Source: an uncultured Poribacteria bacterium (GTDB taxonomy: Bacteria; Poribacteria; WGA-4E; WGA-3G). Taken from it: 64,000 nt of DNA. Below are positions 1-8,798 of the stretch, in pieces. The notes below the pieces were generated by a model. It made no database searches. It was given only the letters and a program-made list of their open reading frames with translations, and was not told the origin of the DNA. The position numbers and the translations under genes were made by a program. Numbering within the stretch: the first letter of the stretch is position 1; each line of letters starts with the position of its first letter. The DNA lies in NCBI GenBank assembly GCA_951828385.1, contig OX639973.1:1240001-1304000 (forward strand). Reading direction: 5' to 3'.

Positions 1-1575
1 ACACTTAACCTTGATGGCACATCAGAGGTATTAGTGAAAGGTTTCATCGCACCGATTGAATATACGGGCAGCAACTTTCATGTGGAATGGGACGAATTAG
101 CAAACTTACGAGTTGCCGAACCCGAAAAACGGTATCAGACTTCGGTTTTTCGTGCTTTTCTACCCGATAAGGCAGTATCTATAGGCGATCTCTGGCGGAT
201 TGAGGAAGAGAGCACGTTAGAATTACTGAGGCAACTGCATCCCAATCCAAGTCTAAAGATGCACATCAATATGGGCGATTCAAGCGGTTTGTGGGCGTGC
301 CTGCGTGCTTACAACGATCAATACGCTGACATTGTATTTCGCATCCATGCGGAATTCGTTTTAGAGAACGGCTGGTTTACGCCTTCTCAGTTTACTGGAC
401 ATCTTGTTATTGACCGAAGTAAAGAAAAAATTGTATTTTTCCAGATGTACGTTCCTAAAGCGGTCTTGAACTTTGATGTCAACTGGAAAAGATTTGGAGG
501 GCGCATTACTGACATCGGTTTTTGTCCGCAAATAGAACTCCGGGCTGGGACGCAGGATGTTCTCAAGGATACTGAATTCACAGAATCCATTACCAAAGAA
601 GCAGCTGAACGCATACTCATATTGCGTTTCTACAAGTTCCAGAAAATTAACTGGGTATCGTTAGCAGAAGCGTTGGAAATAGCACTGGCACAACAAAAAC
701 CGGTTCACGTCCTCTCAATAGATGGCCCCCTTGCCGACGAGTCGTGCTGAGGGAGCGGTAAAACCCTGAGGGCAGTTGTCCTCTCCGACGACCAAATTAT
801 AAAGTTCTTGAACGAAAATTTCATTAATACATGGGTGCCGAATTCTGAATTAGGGCGTACCCCGAGTTTGCGAGAACCGATTGTCAAGAGACGTGAACGC
901 GAAGGAACAACGTTTGACACAAATCACGCTTTGGCACAAGCAATCATGCGCAGTTGGAAGAAAGGGTCCCCCGTAGATTGTTTGGTTATCTCGCCGAAGT
1001 TTAAATTGATGGGTAGACAACCTGTCAATGAACTTCTCGGCTCAAGCAGCATACCAAGTTACCTGACATTTCTTGAGGATTCCTTGGCAGGAAAACAGCC
1101 GGGTTTGGACGAAGACACGGATACGACTACTGATTGGAAAACACTCCTTGAGTCAGGTGCTGTCGCTGTGGAGGGTTTGAATGTCGTGCTCACCCCTAAA
1201 AATCCCAAACAAGATGTCCTCAGCGTTTTGCGGAAGCCCGATACCGACACTCAAGATTACACTGTTATTGAGATTGATACAACAGCGTTTAAAGATAGTG
1301 GAATACTCACTATTGATATCTGGGTCGGAGATGCCGAGGTTGCCGGTTCATTTGACTTATTTACTGGTAACACGATAGAATTCGTGTCTGGCAATGCGCT
1401 TGTCTCTGTAAAGGATATTCCAACGAATCAAAGAGAAGTCATCAAATACTCTTTCGATCAAGGTCAAGTCTTTAAGTTAGGGGCTATCGCCAGCGCGAAA
1501 GGGAACGGGAAAATCAACGGATTTCTCGCAAAAATCTCTGTCGAACCCATATCCGGAAAAAACGAGGGAAATTAA
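1..1575 (+). CDS. SELENON-like selenoprotein, copy A (5' end outside window)
   Basis: The frame is open from base 1 and is interrupted only by TGA at 748-750, which I read as selenocysteine. Before it lies a domain with FTPSQFTGHLVIDR, MYVPKAVLNFDVNW and CPQIELRAG blocks. From memory these match the vertebrate SELENON segments FSPAQFTGHIIL, FVPNHRSLNVDMEW and IPQMELEA. Then comes a thioredoxin-like strand (KPVHVLSIDGPL), the redox centre ESCU-GSGK, and LSDDQIIKFLNENFINTW, again as in SELENON. The last ~130 residues form an extra domain (DYTVIEIDTTAFKDSG... to GKINGFLAKISVEP) shared with copies B and C and with the sigma factor at 7285. By analogy with copies B and C the missing start encodes a signal peptide, so the protein is probably exported. 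Its role is inferred to be redox. The substrate is unknown. Confidence 0.88.
748..783 (+). promoter_or_regulatory. UGA-Sec codon and candidate bacterial SECIS hairpin, copy A
   Basis: TGA is at 748-750. After 17 nt, GAGGG (768-772) pairs with TCCTC (779-783) around the hexaloop CAGTTG. The spacing and the G-U-containing loop fit bacterial SECIS elements, which lie inside the coding region just downstream of UGA and bind SelB. The pairing was done by eye. Confidence 0.65.
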
Positions 1576-2655
1576 ATGGATATAAAAATGACGAAATTAA
1601 TAAGTGTTATTCTCAGTTTGACCCTTGCTATATTTCTCGTAAACGGGTTTACTGAGAACTTACCTACAGGTGCCATCGCCCGAATTGATACTGGACAGAA
1701 ATCTGTTAACGCTATAGCATATTCTCGAGTCGCAAATCAACTTGCAGTGGCAGCGGCAAAAAACATCCATATCTATGATACGAACAGTTATAAAGAACTG
1801 ATGGTGTTTGTTGGACATACCGATTCAGTGTTAGCCGTCGCCTTTTCTCCAAATGGTAAACGTCTCGTGAGCGGCAGTTCCGATGAGACGGTGCGCTTAT
1901 GGAATTCAGACACCGGAAAACCCATTCAAACCCTTGAGGATCATACAGGACCTGTCAGTGCTGTTGCATTTTCCGCTGATGGCAAAGCATTTTGGGCTGC
2001 TGGTAACCAAGAGGCAAGATTTCGGTCTTGGTACTCAGTTGACGGTGGACTCAGAAGCGAAGGAGGCTACATGCCTACGGAATCATTCACCGCGACTGCA
2101 TTCTCACCCAATGGCTCTGTTGGAGCCAGGGCACTTGACAGCGAATCTGTTTTGGAAAAAGGCATGATAGAATTTCTGTTAGAAGGCGGTTGGCAGCTTG
2201 AAAGTAGCATTGTGTTCCTTTTTGGATATGACGGTGTAGGTATCTTATCTGCACATACGGATTCAGTGAATGTATTAACCCTTTATGCCGAACGGGAAGT
2301 CCTCGCCACTGGCAGCGCGGATAAGACGATCCAGCTATGGAATATAGAAGACACCAAGAAACCGCTTCATGTCCTCGCAGGGCATACGGAAGGTATTACT
2401 GCTATGGACTTCTCAGTGAATGGTAAACTGCTTGCCAGCGGAAGTTCTGATAAGACGGTCCGATTATGGGATGTTACAACTGGACGGCACCTTCGGACGC
2501 TTACTGGACATACAGGTGAAATCGGTGCGGTGACGTTCTTAGGAGACAAGGCACTCGCACGGATAACATTCGCTGAAGCCAAAGCACTTGCCAGTGGGAG
2601 TTCAGATGGCACCGTTTTCATTTGGGACCTGAATAAAATCGTCTCAACGGATTAG
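1576..2655 (+). CDS. exported WD40-repeat protein, copy A
   Basis: 359 residues. The N-terminus (LISVILSLTLAIFLVNG) is a signal peptide, so the propeller should be outside the cytoplasmic membrane. About six WD40 units follow, with clear VAFSPNGK, LVSGSSDETVRLWN and LASGSSDKTVRLWDV blocks, and a final unit ending in GTVFIWDLNK. This is enough for one beta-propeller, normally a protein-binding platform. The start directly abuts the stop of the SELENON-like gene (ATG at 1576; a second ATG at 1588 aligns with copy B's start). The two genes are therefore probably cotranscribed and translationally coupled. An interaction with the selenoprotein is inferred from this arrangement only. Confidence 0.85.
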   Translation: MDIKMTKLISVILSLTLAIFLVNGFTENLPTGAIARIDTGQKSVNAIAYSRVANQLAVAAAKNIHIYDTNSYKELMVFVGHTDSVLAVAFSPNGKRLVSGSSDETVRLWNSDTGKPIQTLEDHTGPVSAVAFSADGKAFWAAGNQEARFRSWYSVDGGLRSEGGYMPTESFTATAFSPNGSVGARALDSESVLEKGMIEFLLEGGWQLESSIVFLFGYDGVGILSAHTDSVNVLTLYAEREVLATGSADKTIQLWNIEDTKKPLHVLAGHTEGITAMDFSVNGKLLASGSSDKTVRLWDVTTGRHLRTLTGHTGEIGAVTFLGDKALARITFAEAKALASGSSDGTVFIWDLNKIVSTD

Positions 2656-2734
2656 CGTTTATGTTATAATCTACATACGCAGACGGGCAAGATAACAGAT
2701 TTTTCAACGTGTGCTAACTGTAAGGAGATAGAAA

Positions 2735-4411
2735 ATGAAAACCTTAAGCGTTGCGCTACTCGTTCTAATAGTGATGAGTGGACAACTCAATGCCGACAAA
2801 CCCTCGGCAGCGAACAACAAAATTACACTTAACCTTGACGATACATCAGAAGTCTTAGTGACAGGCTTTATCGCACCGGTTGGAGAGAGTTTGTCCGATA
2901 ACTTTAAGCAGTGGGACGAGTTGGTAAATCTACGGGTTGCTGAACCTGAAAAACGGCATCCCGCATCGGTTTTCCAAGCGTTCCTTCCGAACAAACCGGT
3001 TTCAGTGGGTGATCTCTGGGTACCAGATATGCTAAGAGTCGTTACCTTGCTCAAGCAACTGCATCCGAATCCCAATTTCTTTCTCCATATCAATGCAGGG
3101 GATTCGTTCGGTTTGTGGGCATGTTTACGTGGTTACAACGACCAATACGCCGACATCGTATTTCGCATCCATGCAGAGTTCAGACTCAAAGATGGGTGGT
3201 TTACGCCATCGCAATTTACCGGACACCTTGTCATCGACCGGAACCAAGAGAAAGTCGCTTTCTTCGAGATGTATGTCCCTAAAAGCGTAATAAACTTTGA
3301 TGTTAACTGGAAAAGAGATAAAGGCTATGTTATCACAAGCACCGGTTTTTGCTCGCAAATGGAACTCCGTGCTGGAACGCAAGACCTTCTGGAAAACGTT
3401 GAATTCACGGAATCCATCACGCAAGCGGCCGCGGAACGCGCACTGATATTGCGTTTCTACAAGTCCCAACAAATTAACTGGGTGCCACTGGCTCAGGTGT
3501 TGGAGATAGCACAAGCACAGCAGAAACCGATTCATGTCATCTCTATAGATGGACCTTTGGTCGATGAGTCGTGCTGAGGGAGCGGCAAAAGCCTGAGGGC
3601 AGGTGTCCTCTCCGACGACAAAAATATCGAATTCATGAATGAAAACTTTATTAACGCTTGGATATTAAATACGGAATTAGATCGCACGTCTAAAAAGCAA
3701 GAACTCATAGCATATAGACAACAGCAAGGGTTCAAAGGTATTGACAAGACGCTTCCATTAGCACAAGCAATCATGAAAGGTTGGAAAAAACATTCACCCG
3801 CAGATTCTTTGGTGATCTCACCAAAATTGGAACTGATGGGTAGACTCCCCGTCAATGAACGGACACCACCCTACCAGGCGGCAAAGGGGTATCTTTTATT
3901 TCTCCAAGAATCCATGGATGGGAAACTCCCAGGGTTACGTGAGGAGACCTCACCACATTGGGATACGCTCTTTGAAACTGTTGTTGAATCCGGTGCTATT
4001 GTAGATGACGGTCTGAGCGTTGTACTTACCCGCGAGCACTCCGAGAAAGAAATTCTCAGTGTTTTTCGGACATCTGAGACCGACGCTCAGAATTACACTG
4101 TCGTTGAGATTGATGCAACAACGTTTAAAGATGGCGGCGTGCTTACGATTGATGTCTGGGTTGGGGAAGCCGAAATTTCGGGTTCATTTGATCTATTTGC
4201 TGGGGATACTACAGCCCTTGTCCGTGACAACGCACTCGCTTCTGCAACGGATATTCCAACGAATCAAAGAGAAATCATCAAGTATCCTTTCTCTCAAGGC
4301 AGAGTCTTTAAGTTAGGGGCTATTGGTAATTCCAGTGAGCAAGGCAAAATCAACGGTTTTCTCGCGAAAATCTCTGTGGAACCCGCGTCCGAAAAAAATG
4401 AGGGAAACTAA
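2735..4411 (+). CDS. SELENON-like selenoprotein, copy B
   Basis: 558 residues if TGA 3575-3577 is read as Sec281, next to Cys280 in DESCUGSGK. ATG 2735 has a good ribosome site (AAGGAG) and starts a signal peptide (SVALLVLIVMSGQLNA). Order: signal peptide; SELENON-type domain (~25-235) with FTPSQFTGHLV and SVINFDVNW; helical linker; thioredoxin-like segment with the SCU centre (~265-310); variable helical region; C-terminal beta-rich domain (~430-555). No stop occurs for 278 codons after the TGA, and identity with copies A and C continues straight through it, so a nonsense pseudogene is very unlikely. The gene lies 79 bp after WD40 copy A and 5 bp before WD40 copy B. No Cys version is present here for comparison. 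Confidence 0.9.
3575..3610 (+). promoter_or_regulatory. UGA-Sec codon and candidate bacterial SECIS hairpin, copy B
   Basis: TGA is at 3575-3577. The stem is GAGGG (3595-3599) with TCCTC (3606-3610), loop CAGGTG, which contains the GGU seen in the SelB-binding loop of the E. coli fdhF element. A small GGC-AAAA-GCC hairpin (3584-3593) precedes it. Confidence 0.68.
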
Positions 4412-4416
4412 AAAAC

Positions 4417-5445
4417 ATGAAAATGACCAAATTAGTAAGTTTTATTCCCATTTTGACCGTCGCTGTATTTCTCGCAAACGGGTTAGCAGGAGATTTACCG
4501 GTGGGTGCAATTGCTCGGATCGATGTCGGTGAGGGACCTATAAACGCCATCGCATACTCTCGATCCACAAATCGGATCGCTGTAGCCGCTGCGAACAGCA
4601 TCTATATCTACGATGCGAGCACCTACGAAAAACAAATGGTATTTACCGAACATACCGATTCGGTGTTAGCTGTCGCCTTTTCTCCGAACGGTAAACGTCT
4701 CGTGAGTGGCGGTTTGGATAAGACGGTCCGGTTGTGGAATGCCAACACCGGGAAACTCAGAAATATCCGCGAAGAACACGCAGCACCTGTGAATACGGTT
4801 GTGTTCTCTGTTGATGGTAAAAGGTTTTGGAGTGCAAGTAGCGAAAACAACACAATTCGGTCTTGGTATGCGCGTGATGGTGGGCGCTGGAGTTCTCAAA
4901 TTTCCCCACAGAAATATGTTACGTTCATAGCAATCGCATGTTCATACAAGGGAGCACCCGTGGCAAGGGCAAGAGCGTTAGATAGTATGAGTGATTGCAT
5001 TATTGAGTTCAGAGGCGGCGATCATTGGCATGTTGTAAGTGGACATACAGAACCAGTTAGCGTCCTAACCCTTTATGCGGATGGAAAAACCGTCGCGACT
5101 GGAAGCGCAGACAAGACAATCGAGGTGTGGAATAAGACAGACACCGACAAACCGCTTCATACGCTCATAGGGCACATAGGTGGTATTAGCGCTATGGATT
5201 TCTCAGTGGATGCTAAGCTTCTTGCCAGTGGGAGTTCAGATAAAACGGTTCGGTTGTGGGATCTCACGACGGGGCAATCCATCCAGAGATTCACAGGACA
5301 CACAAGTGAAGTCGGGGCAGTGACATTCTTGGAAGACAAAGCACTTGCGGGAATAGCACTCGCTAAAGGCAAGGCACTCGCCAGCGGAAGCTCAGATGGC
5401 ACCGTTTTCATTTGGGACCTGAATAAAATCGTCTCAGCGGATTAG
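4417..5445 (+). CDS. exported WD40-repeat protein, copy B
   Basis: 342 residues, a paralog of the gene at 1576. The signal peptide is LVSFIPILTVAVFLANG. WD40 blocks include VAFSPNGKRLVSGGLDKT, KTVATGSADKTIEVWN, LASGSSDKTVRLWDL and the closing GTVFIWDLNK. The third and fourth units are degenerate in both copies (SWYARDGG region). The gene starts 5 bp after the stop of SELENON-like copy B, repeating the arrangement of unit A, so the pair has been duplicated as a cassette. The spacers after the two WD40 genes are also alike: each has a TATAAT box soon after the stop, and the two share the run GTGCTAACTGTAAGGAG before the next start. Function unknown beyond a probable scaffold role in the periplasm. 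Confidence 0.85.
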   Translation: MKMTKLVSFIPILTVAVFLANGLAGDLPVGAIARIDVGEGPINAIAYSRSTNRIAVAAANSIYIYDASTYEKQMVFTEHTDSVLAVAFSPNGKRLVSGGLDKTVRLWNANTGKLRNIREEHAAPVNTVVFSVDGKRFWSASSENNTIRSWYARDGGRWSSQISPQKYVTFIAIACSYKGAPVARARALDSMSDCIIEFRGGDHWHVVSGHTEPVSVLTLYADGKTVATGSADKTIEVWNKTDTDKPLHTLIGHIGGISAMDFSVDAKLLASGSSDKTVRLWDLTTGQSIQRFTGHTSEVGAVTFLEDKALAGIALAKGKALASGSSDGTVFIWDLNKIVSAD

Positions 5446-5581
5446 CGTCTATATAATTTACACGCACAGACATCCGAAATAACAGACCTACGGAGTTTCT
5501 CATAAACACGACTTTTGTTAGTTAATCTCGCGTGAATACCTACATTTTTTTCAACTTGTGCTAACTGTAAGGAGATTAAAA

Positions 5582-7288
5582 ATGAAAACCTTAACTATTA
5601 CCCTTCTCATTCTAATAATCCTGAGTGGACAACTGAATGCTGACAATCACTCGGCAGCTGACAACAAAATTACACTTAAACTTACGGATACTTCCGAAAT
5701 CTCAGTGACAGGCTACATCGCACCGATTGAGAACACCGGTTCCAATTTCCATGTGGAGTGGGACGCGTTGGCAAATCTGCGGGTCGCTGAACCCGAAAAA
5801 CAGCACCCGACATCGGTTTTCCAATCTTTCCTGCCAAACAAACCGGTTGCGGTCGGTGAACTCTGGGCATTAGATGTCCGCGGCGTACTTGCACTGCTCA
5901 AGCAGCTGCATCCAAAGCCTAATCTATTTCTTCACATCAATTCAGGGGATTCGTATGGTTTGTGGGCATGCCTGCTTGCTTACAACGAGCAATACGCAGA
6001 CATCGTGTTTCGGATCCACGCAGAGTTCAGACTTGAGGATGGATGGTTTACACCGTCACAGTTTACTGGACATCTTGTGGTTGACCGGAACAAAGAGAAG
6101 GTCGCTTTCTTTGAGATGTACGTCCCTGAAGGCGTAATAAACTTTGATGTTAACTGGCAGCAAGATAAAAACGAGTCCCATTTTCATACGAGTACCGGTT
6201 TTTGCTCGAAAATTGAACTCCGCGCTGGGATGCAAAATCTTCTGAAGAGCATCAAATTCACAGAAACCATTGCCCAAGAAACCGCGGAACGCGCCTTGAT
6301 ACACAAGTTCTACAGATCGGAGCGAATTAATTGGGTGCCGCCGGAGCAGGTACTGGCGCAGGCAGAAGCACAGCAAAAACCGATTCATGCGATTTCCATA
6401 GATGGACCGTTAGTCGATGAGTCGTGCTGAGGGAGCGGCAAAAGCCTGAGGGCAGGTGTCCTCTCCGATGACCGTATTATCAAATTCTTGAACGAAAATT
6501 TCATCAACACTTGGGTATCAAATGTCGAATTAGGACGGACCCGCAATAAGCGCGCCTTCATTGCAGCAAGAATCCAGCAAGGCTACAAACCGTTTGATAA
6601 AACGCGTCCGTTAGCACAGGCAATCATGAAGGGATGGAAGTTACGTTCCCCCGCTGACTCTTTAGTGATCTCAACGGATCTTGATGTAATGGGCAGACTC
6701 CCTGTCAATGAACGGATTTCTCCCTACAACGGACCCAAAGGTTACCTTTTATTTCTCCAAGAATCCTTAGCTGAGAAACGTCCGGGATTGCCTGAACCTG
6801 CCCGCGAACCGCCATCATCGGATTGGAATACGTTCCTTGAAACGGCTGTCGAATCCGGTGCTATTGCTAATGACAGTTTGAGCGTTGTGCTCACCCGTGA
6901 GCATCCTGAGCAAGAAGTTCTCAGCATTTTCCGAGCAGCCGGACAGGGCTATCAAGACTATACCGTCGTTGAAATTGATACGACTGTGTTTAAAAACGGA
7001 GGTGTGCTGACGATTACTATTTCAGTCGGCAATACTGAATCCCCTGGTTCATTTGATCTTTATGATGGTAATACTGCGCTTCCCAGAGAAGGCCCCCCTG
7101 ATGGTGCGCTTACCTCGGCGTGGGATGTTCCGCCCGGTACAAAAGGCACAATCGAGTATCCTTTTCAGCAGGGCAAAGTTTTTCGGTTAGGGGCTACGGG
7201 CAGTTGGCTCAGTGAGAAAGGCAAAATCAACGGTTTCCTCGCGGAATTTTCCGTGGAACCCACACCAGAAAAAGGCGACAAAAAATGA
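5582..7288 (+). CDS. SELENON-like selenoprotein, copy C
   Basis: 568 residues with TGA 6428-6430 read as Sec283 after Cys282. ATG 5582 is preferred over an upstream TTG because AAGGAG lies 7 nt before it and because the signal peptide (TITLLILIILSGQLNA) then starts as in copy B. Domain order is as in copies A and B: FTPSQFTGHLVVDR and EGVINFDVNW, then ESCU-GSGK, then KFLNENFINTWV, then the C-terminal domain. It differs from its sisters by an insertion in the C-terminal domain (REGPPDGALTSAW region). Downstream it is not paired with a WD40 gene but overlaps the sigma-factor gene by ATGA (7285-7288). This suggests coupled synthesis of an exported redox protein and a regulator. Confidence 0.9.
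6428..6463 (+). promoter_or_regulatory. UGA-Sec codon and candidate bacterial SECIS hairpin, copy C
   Basis: TGA is at 6428-6430. Stem GAGGG (6448-6452) pairs with TCCTC (6459-6463), loop CAGGTG, 17 nt between UGA and stem, identical to copy B. Confidence 0.68.
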
Positions 7289-8634
7289 AAAACAATGATG
7301 TGGAATTGATCCAACAAAGCCTTGCAGGCGACCAAAACGCTTTCGCTCAACTGGTAAAAAAGCACCAGCGGTTTGTCCACGCGCTCGCGTGGCGAAAAAT
7401 AGGGGATTTCCACATCGCCGAAGAGGTTACGCAGGACACCTTCCTGCTGGTCTATAAGAAACTGGGGACCCTGAAGGATCCACATCGGTTTGAGGGTTGG
7501 TTGTATAGAATCGCCTCGCGCCAATGCCACGCGTGGCTTAGAAAGAAACACATGCAGACGCAATCGTTGGAAGAAACCGACACAGAACTAATAGACAAGG
7601 CGACCTATTCCCAATACATCGCCGAAGAGCAGGCAAAAGCTGCGACAGAAGCACAGCGCAGTATCGTCCACAAATTGCTTGGACGGCTCCGAGAAAGTGA
7701 ACGTACCGTTGTTACACTCCACTACTTCGGAGAGATGACATGCGAAGAGATTAGCCGATTTTTAGGCGTATCTGCCAGCACGGTTAAGAGCCGCCTCCGT
7801 CGCGCCCGGCTCCGTCTCAAAAAAGCAGAACCGATGATCCGAGAAGCACTTGACGGGTTCCAAATCAGGGCGAATCTCACCGAGAATATCATGCAAGAAA
7901 TCTCACGCATTGAACCCGTGGTCCCCTCCGGTGGTAAACCTTTCATTCCGTGGGCAATCGCCGCTTCAACCCTTGCCCTCGTGGTGTTGACACTCGGCAT
8001 CAGTCATCAGTACCTGAAACGCTTTCAGCAGCCTTACAACTTCAACGCCACATCGGAGATGACAGTAGAACTCATTGATACGCCGATTGTCCTGAATCTT
8101 GCATCGAAACCGGATGTACGCACCCAAATCGGTAAGTCTACTATACCCAATAGAGGCAGTGGGTTCACCCCAAGCAGGAATCAATCCGAATATACGCCAA
8201 GATTTCTCACCGCACAGACACAGATCATTACACTCAACGATGCGGAGCCTACGCGAGATGTTTTGAGTATCTTCCGGACACCAGACGCTGAATATCAAGA
8301 TTACACCGTTGTTGAGATTGATGGGACAGCGTTTAAAGATGGCGGTGTCCTCACCGTTGAACTCTGGATGGGAAGCGCAGAGGCTGCGGGGGCTTTCATC
8401 CTGTTTGAAAGCGACAGCGAACTCGCCGCGGACGGAATGCCCAAAGTTATACTAACCGCAGCATCAGGGATCGTCCCCGGTAAATCGGGGCGGCTCACGC
8501 ACCGTTTTGATAAAGGCAGGCGTTTTAAGCTGGGCGCTACCGGTAATGCGTTCAGTGGGAAGGGAAAGGTCAATTCTTTTCTCGCAAAAATCTCTATCAA
8601 TCCCCAAACTATAGTGAATCCTAAAAATAAATAG
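7285..8634 (+). CDS. ECF sigma factor fused to a membrane segment and an outer domain
   Basis: 449 residues. Residues 1-185 are a complete ECF sigma factor: region 2 (FAQLVKKHQRFVHALAWR, AEEVTQDTFLLVYKKL, RFEGWLYRIASRQC) and region 4 (ERTVVTLHYFGEMTCEEIS, STVKSRLRRARLRLK). A single hydrophobic helix follows (about 217-240, WAIAASTLALVVLTLGIS), then a linker and a C-terminal domain. That domain starts at TRDVLSIFRTPDAEYQDYTVVE and ends at GKVNSFLAKISINP, and is the same module that ends the three SELENON-like proteins. The layout suggests a sigma factor tethered at the membrane with a sensor-like outer domain. Whether it is released by proteolysis is not visible. It overlaps copy C by 4 nt. 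Confidence 0.87.
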   Translation: MKNNDVELIQQSLAGDQNAFAQLVKKHQRFVHALAWRKIGDFHIAEEVTQDTFLLVYKKLGTLKDPHRFEGWLYRIASRQCHAWLRKKHMQTQSLEETDTELIDKATYSQYIAEEQAKAATEAQRSIVHKLLGRLRESERTVVTLHYFGEMTCEEISRFLGVSASTVKSRLRRARLRLKKAEPMIREALDGFQIRANLTENIMQEISRIEPVVPSGGKPFIPWAIAASTLALVVLTLGISHQYLKRFQQPYNFNATSEMTVELIDTPIVLNLASKPDVRTQIGKSTIPNRGSGFTPSRNQSEYTPRFLTAQTQIITLNDAEPTRDVLSIFRTPDAEYQDYTVVEIDGTAFKDGGVLTVELWMGSAEAAGAFILFESDSELAADGMPKVILTAASGIVPGKSGRLTHRFDKGRRFKLGATGNAFSGKGKVNSFLAKISINPQTIVNPKNK

Positions 8635-8646
8635 ACACATTCGTAC

Positions 8647-8699
8647 CACAAACTTCCAGTTTGTGCCAGTCTGAATCCCTGTTATAGGTATTCAGACTG
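8647..8699 (+). repeat. two adjacent perfect hairpins after the sigma-factor gene
   Basis: CACAAACT (8647-8654) pairs with AGTTTGTG (8658-8665) around TCC. CAGTCTGAAT (8667-8676) pairs with ATTCAGACTG (8690-8699). Neither is followed by a T run, so they may act as repeat elements or mRNA 3'-end structures rather than classical terminators. The first recurs, with a compensated base pair, at 45706-45724. Confidence 0.7.
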
Positions 8700-8763
8700 T
8701 TTGAGAGTGCCCAATCAATTCTAAACTTTACTATAAATAGCCCCCATTCCAAATGCTAAATAT

Positions 8764-8792
8764 TTGACATCCACCGTAGTTTCCTATATAAT
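8764..8792 (+). promoter_or_regulatory. consensus sigma-70-type promoter of the peroxiredoxin-like gene
   Basis: TTGACA (8764-8769), 17-bp spacer, TATAAT (8787-8792). Both boxes are exact consensus. The ATG at 8799 lies 6 bp beyond the -10 box, so transcription should start at or next to the start codon. Confidence 0.8.
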
Positions 8793-8798
8793 ATCTCC

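Noticed and set aside
748-750. TGA codons at 748, 3575 and 6428 as ordinary stops with separate downstream genes
   Set aside because: The downstream frames have no ribosome sites or conserved start codons. They continue in the same phase, and the similarity between the three copies runs through the TGA unchanged.
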